Shown here piece by piece: positions 25,272 to 34,300 of a stretch of 64,000 nt of DNA (the stretch's first letter is position 1; each line of letters starts with the position of its first letter). Made by a program: the position numbers and the translations under genes. The notes beneath the pieces are model-generated. The model did no database searches and had not been told where the DNA came from. It saw only the letters and a list, made by a program, of their open reading frames with translations. This stretch comes from Prevotella veroralis DSM 19559 = JCM 6290 (GTDB lineage Bacteria; Bacteroidota; Bacteroidia; Bacteroidales; Bacteroidaceae), in NCBI RefSeq assembly GCF_000377625.1, contig NZ_KB898333.1:48681-112680 (forward strand), in the 5' to 3' direction.

Positions 25272-26444
25272 ATGGAGAAGAAAAGAAGAATCGGACTCTT
25301 GCCAAGAGTGATTATCGCAATCCTATTAGGTATTGCTTTGGGCTATTTCCTCCCAGCCCCCGCAGTAAGAGTATTCCTCACGTTTAACGGCATTTTTAGC
25401 CAATTCCTTGGCTTCATGATTCCATTGATCATTATCGGGCTCGTGACTCCTGCGATTGCAGGAATTGGTAAGGGAGCAGGTAAAATGCTATTAGCAACAG
25501 TTGTGATAGCATACGTTGATACTATCGTTGCTGGTAGTTTATCATACGGGACGGGCTCATGGTTATTCCCATCAATGATTGCCTCAACAGGAGGAAGTAT
25601 GCCCCATATAGACAAGGCGACAGAGTTAGCCCCTTACTTTACTATCAGCATACCAGCAATGGTTGATGTAATGAGTGGGTTGGTATTCTCTTTCATTGTA
25701 GGTTTAGGTATTGCTTATGGCGGACTTCGCACGTTGGAGAATGTCTTTAATGAGTTTAAACACATTATAGAAAAGGTGATTGAAAAGGCTATCATCCCTC
25801 TCCTACCTTATTATATATTCGGTGTTTTCCTCAATATGACCCATAACGGACAAGCAAGACAGGTGTTATTAGTGTTTTCACAGATTATCATTGTCATCCT
25901 TGTTCTGCATGTTCTTATCCTCATTTATGAGTTCTGTATTGCTGGAACCCTTACTAAGCAGAATCCGTTCCGGTTACTATGGAACATGTTACCAGCTTAC
26001 CTCACAGCATTGGGAACAAGCTCTTCTGCAGCAACGATACCCGTCACGCTGGCACAGACAGAGAAAGCCGGCGTAAGGAAAGAGGTGGCAGGCTTCGTCA
26101 TTCCCCTTTGTGCTACAATCCACCTCAGTGGCAGTGCGATGAAGATTACCGCATGTGCGCTCACCATCTGTTTATTGACAGGTTTGCCACATGGTATGGG
26201 CTTATTCATTTACTTCATACTCATGTTATCCATTATCATGGTGGCTGCACCGGGCGTACCAGGCGGTGCAATCATGGCAGCATTAGCCCCATTAGCTAGC
26301 ATCTTAGGCTTTAATGACGAGGCACAAGCATTGATGATTGCCCTTTACATTGCGATGGATAGTTTCGGTACTGCCTGCAACGTAACAGGTGATGGAGCAA
26401 TTGCCATTGCTATTAATAAGCTCTTTAAAAAGAATAAACTATAA
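25272..26444 (+). CDS. Dicarboxylate/amino acid:cation symporter (DAACS family)
   Basis: 390 aa, eight or more membrane helices. Family signatures are G-T-S-S-S-A-A-T-I-P-V-T (helical hairpin 1 serine-rich motif), G-S-A-M-K-I (the substrate and cation binding region) and the final D-S-F-G-T-A-C-N-V-T-G-D-G-A. It should couple uptake of glutamate, aspartate, serine or a C4-dicarboxylate to Na+ or H+. The substrate cannot be chosen from sequence. It is somewhat shorter than GltP. Gene alone; pepT follows with its own promoter. Confidence 0.88.
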   Translation: MEKKRRIGLLPRVIIAILLGIALGYFLPAPAVRVFLTFNGIFSQFLGFMIPLIIIGLVTPAIAGIGKGAGKMLLATVVIAYVDTIVAGSLSYGTGSWLFPSMIASTGGSMPHIDKATELAPYFTISIPAMVDVMSGLVFSFIVGLGIAYGGLRTLENVFNEFKHIIEKVIEKAIIPLLPYYIFGVFLNMTHNGQARQVLLVFSQIIIVILVLHVLILIYEFCIAGTLTKQNPFRLLWNMLPAYLTALGTSSSAATIPVTLAQTEKAGVRKEVAGFVIPLCATIHLSGSAMKITACALTICLLTGLPHGMGLFIYFILMLSIIMVAAPGVPGGAIMAALAPLASILGFNDEAQALMIALYIAMDSFGTACNVTGDGAIAIAINKLFKKNKL

Positions 26445-26492
26445 AAATATATAGCAAAGATTACCACATTAGACTATCTTAAAAAGATGTTG

Positions 26493-26500
26493 TACCTTTG
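26493..26500 (+). promoter_or_regulatory. -7 box of pepT
   Basis: TACCTTTG, 30 bp before ATG 26531. It overlaps a TTG that could be read as an earlier start, which rules that start out. Confidence 0.6.
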
Positions 26501-26530
26501 CAAGAAAGACAATTAAATATCTGTAAGAAC

Positions 26531-27754
26531 ATGGAAATAGTAGAACGATTTATCAACTACACGAAGTTTGACACACAATCGGCAGAAGACTCCGAGACCG
26601 TGCCGAGTACTCCCAAACAACTGATTTTTGCGAACTACCTCAAGGATGAGCTTGAGCGTGAAGGACTAAAGGATGTTGAAATAGATGATATGGGGTATAT
26701 CTATGCAACGCTCCCTTCCAACACGAAGAAGAAAGTTCCAACAATTGGATTCATTTCTCATTACGATACAGCACTCGATGCCAGCGGTGCAAACATCAAG
26801 GCTCGTGTCATCAAGAACTACGATGGTGGCGATATACAACTTAACCCAAACATGGTTAGTTCGCCACGTCAATTCCCAGAGCTATTGGAACATAAGGGCG
26901 AAGATCTTATAGTTACTGATGGTACAACGCTGTTAGGTGCAGACGACAAGGCTGGTATCGCTGAGATCGTACAGGCTATGTGTTTCTTGCGAGATCACAA
27001 CGAGATTGAACATGGTGACATCCGCATAGGCTTCAATCCAGATGAAGAAATTGGCAAGGGTGCTCATCACTTTGATGTAGAGAAGTTCGGTTGTGAATGG
27101 GGATACACTATTGATGGTGGTGACCTCGGCGAACTCGAATATGAGAACTTCAATGCTGCTGGCGTGAAGATATTGATTCATGGCGTTAGTGTTCACACTG
27201 GTTATGCTAAGGGAAGGATGGTCAATGCGAGTCGCTTAGCATGTGAGTTTAATGCGATGATCCCATCAGATGAAATCCCAGAGACTACTGAAGGTTATCA
27301 AGGCTTCTATCACCTTATTGGCATAGAGAGCCGTTGTGAAGAGGCAAAGCTAAGCTATATCATTCGTGACCATGACCGAGAGCACTTCGAAGACCGCAAG
27401 CGTTTCATTGAGAACTGCGTTAAGAAGATGAATGAGAAGTATGGTGCTGGTACTGTCGAACTAAAGATGAACGACCAATACTACAACATGAAGGAGAAGA
27501 TTGACCCTAATATGCACGTCATAGAGCTAGTCCTTCGTGCCATGCAACAGGCTAACATTGCTCCAAAGGTACAACCTATTCGTGGCGGTACGGATGGTGC
27601 ACAGCTTTCTTTCAAAGGATTGCCTTGCCCTAACATCTTCGCGGGTGGCGTTAACTTCCATGGTCCTTACGAGTTTGTATCGGTACAGGTTATGGAGAAA
27701 GCCATGCAGGTTATCATTAATATCTGTAGGTTGACTGCGGAGTTTAATGATTGA
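26531..27754 (+). CDS. pepT: Peptidase T (tripeptidase)
   Basis: About 407 aa from ATG 26531 (M-E-I-V-E-R-F). A zinc tripeptidase of the M20 family that removes N-terminal residues from tripeptides in the cytoplasm. Metal-site motifs: [28 protein letters not shown], and R-G-G-T-D-G-A-Q-L near the C-terminus, followed by a His in V-N-F-H-G. The earlier TTG at 26498 lies in the promoter. Directly after the stop codon begins the left copy of a GC-rich palindrome. Confidence 0.93.
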   Translation: MEIVERFINYTKFDTQSAEDSETVPSTPKQLIFANYLKDELEREGLKDVEIDDMGYIYATLPSNTKKKVPTIGFISHYDTALDASGANIKARVIKNYDGGDIQLNPNMVSSPRQFPELLEHKGEDLIVTDGTTLLGADDKAGIAEIVQAMCFLRDHNEIEHGDIRIGFNPDEEIGKGAHHFDVEKFGCEWGYTIDGGDLGELEYENFNAAGVKILIHGVSVHTGYAKGRMVNASRLACEFNAMIPSDEIPETTEGYQGFYHLIGIESRCEEAKLSYIIRDHDREHFEDRKRFIENCVKKMNEKYGAGTVELKMNDQYYNMKEKIDPNMHVIELVLRAMQQANIAPKVQPIRGGTDGAQLSFKGLPCPNIFAGGVNFHGPYEFVSVQVMEKAMQVIINICRLTAEFND

Positions 27755-27756
27755 GA

Positions 27757-27790
27757 TACCCACCCCCTTCCCCTCCCCAAGGGAGGGGGG
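27757..27790. repeat. GC-rich palindromic repeat, left copy
   Basis: A C-run and G-run palindrome of the form CCCACCCCC...CTCCCC-AA-GGGAGG. Its reverse complement reappears at 28571-28606 on the other side of the DUF559 gene. Similar CCCTCCC/GGGAGGG repeats are widespread in Bacteroidetes genomes (general knowledge). Confidence 0.75.
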
Positions 27791-27881
27791 ATTGAGATGT
27801 TCTAAGGGACATGAGTAAGATGTCAACTAGAATAAGAGCGTATTTTTACAATAAATAAAACAACCTATCATTCCTTTATCT

Positions 27882-28301
27882 ATGGCGATAAGCAGGAATG
27901 AAATCCTTTTTCTAAATTCTATGAATCGCTACGAAACAACAGATGCGTCGACTTACTATCTTTTACTTGAGCATGCGAGGAGGATGAGGAACAACCCCAC
28001 TGAAGCAGAGAAGATTCTTTGGAAGTATCTTGCAAGTAATAGGATGGGAGTTCACTTCCGACAACAACATCCAATATATGGCTACATTCCCGACTTTGTA
28101 TGCCTCAAGCAGAAACTCATTATAGAGTTAGATGGAGGATACCACTTGGTTGGAGAGCAACCACAAATGGATAAGGAACGCACTGAATGGCTAAGTAAAG
28201 AAGGTTATCGGGTTATCCGCTTCACTAATAAAGATGTATTCAATCGACTGGATGAGGTGCTGGATAAAATTGCAGAAGAGCTAGAAAATGCTAGCAAATG
28301 A
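27882..28301 (+). CDS. DUF559 endonuclease-like protein
   Basis: 139 aa. DUF559 proteins share a Vsr-like PD-(D/E)XK fold. Here the core is N-P-T-E-A-E-K-I-L-W, then F-R-Q-Q-H-P-I-Y-G-Y-I-P-D-F, then L-I-I-E-L-D-G-G-Y-H. D of P-D-F and E-L-D supply the expected acidic residues. The partner and biological role of the family are unknown. No methylase or repair gene is next to it. Inverted GC-rich repeats flank it, and the 22-bp array C begins inside its last codons (28294). Both suggest movement or local rearrangement. Confidence 0.85.
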   Translation: MAISRNEILFLNSMNRYETTDASTYYLLLEHARRMRNNPTEAEKILWKYLASNRMGVHFRQQHPIYGYIPDFVCLKQKLIIELDGGYHLVGEQPQMDKERTEWLSKEGYRVIRFTNKDVFNRLDEVLDKIAEELENASK

Positions 28302-28470
28302 GTTTAAAGAAGATCGTAAATAAGCTTAAAGAAGAGAACAAATAAGTGTAAAGGAACTCTGCAAATATACTCTATGATGTGAGCAAATATGCTCAATAAA
28401 GAAAGCAAATATGCTCAACGTTAAAAGCAAATATACTCAATAACGAGAGCAAATACACTCCCGTTTCTCA
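28294..28470. repeat. Array C: eight 22-bp units, GAGCA-N4-TGCTC palindrome
   Basis: Units start at 28294, 28316, 28338, 28361, 28383, 28405, 28427 and 28449 (22 bp, once 23). Core G-C-A-A-A-T-A-T-(G/A)-C-T-C. Adjacent units form GAGCAAATATGCTC, a palindrome with a 4-bp centre. The first units are degenerate and the first overlaps the stop codon of the DUF559 gene (28299-28301). There are no unique spacers, so this is not CRISPR. The rest of the gap to 28571 is empty. Confidence 0.85.
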
Positions 28471-28570
28471 CATTGTCTCCCACTGATAGGAGATTGAAGG
28501 ATAGCCACAGATAAGCAACCGCCTATACCATCTTAATATACATATAAACAACAACCAACACCACATATCA

Positions 28571-28606
28571 AGCCCTCCTCCCTTAGGGAGGAGCTGGGGG
28601 TGGGTA
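28571..28606. repeat. GC-rich palindromic repeat, right copy (inverted)
   Basis: Inverted relative to 27757-27790. It ends in GGGGGTGGGTAA, the reverse complement of the start of the left copy. Its GTG at 28600 is in frame with the downstream antiporter but is repeat sequence, not a real start. Confidence 0.75.
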
Positions 28607-28614
28607 AAACATAT

Positions 28615-30885
28615 ATGGCAGAACTACCATCACTCGTCAAAGACCTTGCACTGATACTTGTTGTAGCAGGGTTTGTAACACTATTATTCAAGAAACTAAA
28701 GCAACCCTTAGTACTGGGATACATTGTTGCTGGATTCTTGGTATCGCCTCACATGCCTTATCTGATGAGCGTTGTCGATAAGGCCAACATACACACATGG
28801 GCAGATATAGGTGTTATTTTCCTATTATTTGCATTGGGTTTAGACTTCTCCATAAAGAAGATACTCAAGATGGGAGCATCCCCCATCATCGCAGCCAGTA
28901 CCATTATCCTCTGTATGATAACCTTAGGTATCGTCGTGGGATATAGTTTTGGATGGAAAGAGATGGACTGCATCTTCCTTGGCGGAATGCTTGCTATCAG
29001 CTCCACCACCATTATCTATAAGGCACTCAACGATATGGGACTCACACAGCAAGGTTTCGTTCCCACGGTGATGAGTGTTCTCATCCTTGAAGACATCCTT
29101 GCCATTGTGATGATGGTAATGCTTAGTACGATAGCCAGTGGCACCAACCTTAATGGTGTGCAACTCTTCGGTAGCATAGCCAAGATAGGTTTCTTCCTTG
29201 TATTATGGTTTGTTATCGGACTCTTCGCAATACCTCTTTTTCTTCGTTCCACACGCAAACTCCTTAATAGCGAGACCCTCCTTGTTGTGTCATTGGGCTT
29301 ATGTTGCCTCATGGCAGTTATATCCACACAGGTTGGATTCAGTGCCGCTTTTGGTGCATTTGTTATGGGAAGTATCTTGGCAGAGACTATCGAAGCAGAT
29401 AAAATCATTCGACTCGTCGACCCTGTCAAGAACCTCTTTGGTGCTATCTTCTTCGTATCGGTTGGAATGTTGGTCGACCCACATATCCTCATCAGCTATG
29501 CCGTCCCCATCCTCTTACTCGTTCTGACCATCCTCTTGGGGCAAGCCATCTTCGGCACAATAGGCTTCCTGCTCGGCGGTCAATCGCTGAAAAATGCAAT
29601 GCGTTGTGGTTTCTCCATGGCACAAATTGGCGAGTTCGCCTTTATCATTGCCTCCTTTGGACTTTCCCTGCATGTTATCAGTGACCACCTCTATCCAGTA
29701 GTTGTTGCCGTATCGGTTATTACCACCTTCCTCACGCCTTATATGATACGTGCAGCCGAGCCAAGCTACAACTTCATCATAGAACACTTGCCGAAGAAGT
29801 GGGTGCGTCGTATCAATCACATCCAAACGGAAACTCCTGATGAGAATACAACTGGGCATAATCAATGGCATGAACTCATCAAGAAGATGCTGACGAACAC
29901 GGTTATCTATGGTATTCTCTCGGCTGCCGTTATAGCAATCATGTTCTCCCTCACGCTTCCAATCTGTAGGAAGTTCTCTGTTGAATGGACAGGCACGCAT
30001 TGGGCTGGTAATGCTGTTTGCGGACTATTAACCATTGCTCTCATCTCTCCTTTCTTGCGTTCCATAGTGATGAAGCAGAACCATTCTGAAGCCTTCAAAG
30101 CACTATGGATGGATAGGCGGATCAACCGATTGCCACTCATAGCAACCATTCTTGCACGTGTCGTCATTGCTATCAGTTTCATCTTCTACGTCTGCAACTA
30201 TCTCACACGATTCCAGCATGCGTTCATTATTGCCATCGCTATCGGTGCGCTCATTCTCATGTTGCTATCAAGGCGACTGAAGGAAAGGAGTATCAAATTA
30301 GAACGTCTCTTCATACAGAACCTACGAAGTAGGGACATCGAAGCACAGGTGAAGGGTAAGAAGAAGCCGCTCTTTGCCGACCATCTCATTGACCGTGATA
30401 TTCATATCAGTAACTTCAACCTACCAGAAGACTCGCTATGGGCTGGTAAGACATTACGAAGTCTGCGCCTCCGCAATCGCTTTGGCGTGCATATCAGTAG
30501 TATTCTTCGTGGCTCGCTACGCCTCAACATCCCTAATGGCGAAACGATCCTCTTCCCTGGTGACACGCTTCAAGCCATTGGAAACGATGAACAGTTAACG
30601 GCACTATCAAGAGCCATCAAGTCTGAACAGCAGCCCGAAGACACCGAGATAGAGAAGCGAGAAATGAAGCTCCGCCGCGTCACCTTATCAGAATCTAGCC
30701 CTTTCATTGGCAAAACCCTCAAAGAGAGTGGCATCCGAGATAAGTATAACTGCATGGTAGTTGGTGTCGATGAAGGGCAAGATAACCTAACCCTCATCAC
30801 TCCTTCCCGCTGTTTACAGGCTGGAGATGTACTGTGGATAGTTGGCGAAGAAAGCAATTTGGCGAAGATACTAACGCTGAATTGA
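28615..30885 (+). CDS. CPA2-family cation:proton antiporter with TrkA-C domains
   Basis: About 756 aa from ATG 28615 (M-A-E-L-P-S-L). About 12 membrane helices form the antiporter part, with L-A-L-G-L-D-F-S near residue 70 and L-A-I-S-S-T-T-I in helix 4. The middle of the protein (about 400-480) is an extra hydrophobic segment. Two TrkA-C (RCK-C) regulatory domains follow near residues 590-665 and 680-755, which usually bind ligand or nucleotide. It would exchange K+ or Na+ for H+ across the inner membrane; the ion is not decided. The N-terminal GTG in the repeat is rejected as start. Confidence 0.88.
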   Translation: MAELPSLVKDLALILVVAGFVTLLFKKLKQPLVLGYIVAGFLVSPHMPYLMSVVDKANIHTWADIGVIFLLFALGLDFSIKKILKMGASPIIAASTIILCMITLGIVVGYSFGWKEMDCIFLGGMLAISSTTIIYKALNDMGLTQQGFVPTVMSVLILEDILAIVMMVMLSTIASGTNLNGVQLFGSIAKIGFFLVLWFVIGLFAIPLFLRSTRKLLNSETLLVVSLGLCCLMAVISTQVGFSAAFGAFVMGSILAETIEADKIIRLVDPVKNLFGAIFFVSVGMLVDPHILISYAVPILLLVLTILLGQAIFGTIGFLLGGQSLKNAMRCGFSMAQIGEFAFIIASFGLSLHVISDHLYPVVVAVSVITTFLTPYMIRAAEPSYNFIIEHLPKKWVRRINHIQTETPDENTTGHNQWHELIKKMLTNTVIYGILSAAVIAIMFSLTLPICRKFSVEWTGTHWAGNAVCGLLTIALISPFLRSIVMKQNHSEAFKALWMDRRINRLPLIATILARVVIAISFIFYVCNYLTRFQHAFIIAIAIGALILMLLSRRLKERSIKLERLFIQNLRSRDIEAQVKGKKKPLFADHLIDRDIHISNFNLPEDSLWAGKTLRSLRLRNRFGVHISSILRGSLRLNIPNGETILFPGDTLQAIGNDEQLTALSRAIKSEQQPEDTEIEKREMKLRRVTLSESSPFIGKTLKESGIRDKYNCMVVGVDEGQDNLTLITPSRCLQAGDVLWIVGEESNLAKILTLN

Positions 30886-31060
30886 ATACCTCAACAAGCC
30901 CCCTCCGAAGTAGGGGATGTGCCAGGAAGGCTTATTTATATGTGTAAGGGAGGACAAACGAGGATATCTATTCACCCTTACGTACCAGTCTTTTGACGCA
31001 CTACTAATACTTTGAAACCAGTTCTAACTTAGTATTCAACTGTATTCCTATAAACTCTAT

Positions 31061-31174
31061 CGTGTTCTACAAGTTTGTATAACGAATTATACAGACGTGT
31101 ATAGTAGATTATACAAACGTGTATAATTGATTATACAGGCGTGTATAATTGATTATACAAACTTGTAGAACACG
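31061..31174. repeat. Array D: four 18-bp palindromes inside 15-bp inverted arms
   Basis: Palindromes of the form TGTATAATTGATTATACA start at 31076, 31098, 31120 and 31142, exactly 22 bp apart. They are framed by perfect 15-bp inverted arms, CGTGTTCTACAAGTT (31061-31075) and its reverse complement (31160-31174). The whole 114 bp is therefore one large palindrome made of smaller ones. It lies between the antiporter and mfd, both on the plus strand. Upstream, 30886-31060 holds only a weak GTAAGGG/CCCTTAC hairpin (30942-30983). Confidence 0.85.
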
Positions 31175-31232
31175 GTCAATAAAGGCTACATACGAGTCTT
31201 ATATAAGTAGAACTACCATTCAAGTGTAAGCA

Positions 31233-31326
31233 TCCTTTCATTGAAGAGAGGCTTCCTTTGCATTGAAGAGAGGCTTTCTTCGACCAGAGAAGAGGCTTTC
31301 CTTGATAGCAAGAGAGCCTCTTCTTG
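31233..31326. repeat. Array G: four 22-bp palindromic units
   Basis: Anchors at 31249, 31271, 31293 and 31315, exactly 22 bp apart; consensus GAAGAGAGGCTTTCTTC. Same sequence family as arrays E and F. It ends about 45 bp before the mfd -7 box. Confidence 0.8.
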
Positions 31327-31370
31327 TTGAATCCATACGCATTTCAAGCCTTACTGTCTGTACTTTTTTG

Positions 31371-31378
31371 TAACTTTG
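31371..31378 (+). promoter_or_regulatory. -7 box of mfd
   Basis: TAACTTTG, 19 bp before the mfd ATG at 31398. Confidence 0.6.
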
Positions 31379-31397
31379 CAGGCACAACGCACAAGCG

Positions 31398-34300
31398 ATG
31401 AAGATACAAGACATACAAAAACTATATGCTACCTTGCCACAGGTGGGGGCGATAACAAAGATACAAGAAGACCAACAAGTGAGGAGCATCTTCCTGCAAG
31501 GATTAGTGGCATCAGCCGCTCCTATGTTCTTTGCAGCTATAGCCGAACGATGGAAGAAGACGATTGTCTTCGTACTTAATGATAATGAGGAAGCAGGCTA
31601 TTTCTATAATGACTTAAAGACAATTACTATGCCCGAAGACGGTACGAGCGACACGGCTGAGGTGCTCTTCTTCCCCTCGTCCTATCGTCGTGCAGTCAAG
31701 TATGGGCAGAGGGATGCGGGGAATGAAATCCTGCGAACAGAGGTGCTCACACGCTTATCGGCATTGGCTACGGAGAAAGGGACGGCTAACAGGCTCCCAC
31801 TCTATATTGTCACCGACCCCTCGGCACTATCCGAGCAGGTTGTATCGAAGCGGCAGTTGGATGAACGACACCTCTCGCTCTCTGTCAATCAGCACATTGA
31901 TATCGTTGAGGTAGAGAAGACCTTGCGCTCATTCGGCTTCACGGAAACCGATTATGTGTATGAGCCCGGACAATTCGCTGTGCGTGGTAGTATCATTGAT
32001 GTTTATTCCTACTCTGGTGAACTGCCCTATCGTATCGACTTCTTTGGCGATGACATAGAAACGATTCGCACTTTTGAAGTAGAGAGCCAGTTATCAAGTA
32101 AGAAGTTAGAACACATAGAGGTTGTACCCGAACTGGCTACTCTGTTAGAAGAGAAAGTGCCGTTCCTTCACTTCTTGCCATCCGATAGTTTCCTTGCGTT
32201 CAAAGACTTCCTTTATGTGCGTGATGCTATCGAAAACATTTATAAAGAGGGCTTCACTGCACAAGCGTTAACAGCACAAAGGGAGGGAAAGACTGAGGTG
32301 GAACAGCACGAACTGGAGCAGGCGTTCCGTAAAGAAGGGCAACTCATCACAGCATCGCACTTTATGAATGAGGCTCTAAACTATCGTCGCATAGAGTTCG
32401 GTGTGACCCATTCTATCAGTGAGACTGCCAAGAAAGAAGATGGTCAGCACGTAACGATTCAATTCAATACAACCGCTCAACCGCTATTTCATAAGAACTT
32501 CGATTTGCTGTCGGAGACGCTCCGTGACTATCTTCTGCAGGGTTACAAACTATACATCTTTGCGGATAGTGAGAAGCAAACAATACGCCTGAAAGATATA
32601 TTCGAATCGTTATCTAACTCGGATATGGCACACGATTCGGAGAATCTGTCAGTCGTTGAAGCTACTACCAATAGCCAAGGTGAAACCAAAGTTAGGGCTT
32701 TGCCATTCACTCCTGTTAACCGAACAATACACGAGGGATTCGTTGATAATACCTTAAAAGTATGTTTCTTCACAGATCATCAGATATTCGATAGATTCCA
32801 TAAGTACAACCTCAAGTCTGATAAAGCACGTCAGGGCAAGATGGCACTGACGATGAAAGAACTGCAAGAGATGGAGCCTGGCGACTTTCTTGTGCATGTT
32901 GACTTTGGTATCGGTAAGTTTGCTGGACTCGTCCGAGTGCCTACAGGCGATTCATATCAGGAAGTGATCCGCCTCGTTTATCAGCATAATGACATCGTGG
33001 ATGTGTCTATTCACTCCCTTTATAAGATTAGTAAGTATCGCAGAGGCAATTCTGGTGAACCTCCATTGCTATCTGTCTTGGGCTCTGGAGCATGGGATAG
33101 ACTGAAGGAGAGAGCGAAGAAACGAATCAAAGATCTTGCCCGTGACCTTATCAAACTATATGCAAAACGCCGCAGAGAAAAGGGCTTTGCTTTCTCGCCC
33201 GACTCGTTTATGCAACATGAATTGGAGGCTTCGTTCTTATATGAAGATACGCCCGACCAGCTAAAGGCAACGCAGGAACTGAAGCAGGATATGGAGAGTG
33301 CGCGCCCTATGGATCGACTGGTTTGTGGCGATGTGGGCTTTGGTAAGACCGAAGTCGCTATACGTGCTGCCTTCAAAGCTGCTGTAGATAACAAGCAAGT
33401 GGCGGTCTTAGTACCTACCACAGTATTGGCATTTCAGCATTATCAAACATTCAAGAAGCGATTGAAGGATATGCCTGTTCGGGTGGATTACCTATCCCGT
33501 GCCCGTAGTGCAAAGCAAACGAAGCAGGTGATAGAAGACCTTGCCGAAGGGAAAATAAACATCCTTGTGGGTACGCATAAACTGATTGGTAAGACCGTAA
33601 AGTGGCATGACTTAGGACTGCTTATCATTGATGAGGAACAGAAGTTCGGAGTGACTACAAAGGAGAAGTTACGCCAGTTGAAGACGAATGTAGATACGCT
33701 CACGATGTCGGCAACACCTATCCCACGAACGTTGCAGTTCTCTTTGATGGGCGCACGTGACATGAGTATCATGCGCACACCACCGCCCAATAGATATCCA
33801 ATTCAGACCGAGATCGCCTCGTTCTCACATGAGGTAATAGCCGATGCGATTAACTTCGAGATGAGTCGCAATGGTCAGGTGTATTTCGTGAATGACCGCG
33901 TTGGTAATCTTCCAGAGATAGCTAATCTTATTAAGAAGTATGTCCCAGACTGCCGCGTGGCAATAGGACATGGGCAGATGAAGCCTGAGGAACTAGAAAA
34001 AATTATCATGGGATTCATGAATTATGACTATGATGTGTTGCTATCAACCACTATCGTGGAGAATGGAATTGATATTTCTAACGCAAATACCATAATCATT
34101 AATGAGGCTCATCGGTTCGGATTGTCTGACTTGCATCAGATGCGTGGTCGTGTGGGACGCTCTAATAAGAAGGCATTCTGCTATCTTCTTGCTCCACCAT
34201 TGGCTGCGCTTAACTCTGAGGCACGCCGTAGATTGCTGGCTTTGGAGACTTTCTCCGACTTAGGGAGCGGTTTTAATCTTGCGATGCAGGACCTTGATAT

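Noticed and set aside
26498..26530. TTG start of pepT at 26498
   Set aside because: It lies inside the TACCTTTG -7 box; ATG 26531 fits the family start.
28294..28470. Array C as a CRISPR array
   Set aside because: Units are contiguous 22-bp repeats with no unique spacers, and there are no cas genes in the window.
28600..28614. GTG start of the antiporter at 28600
   Set aside because: It is part of the inverted GC-rich repeat; ATG 28615 is the natural start.
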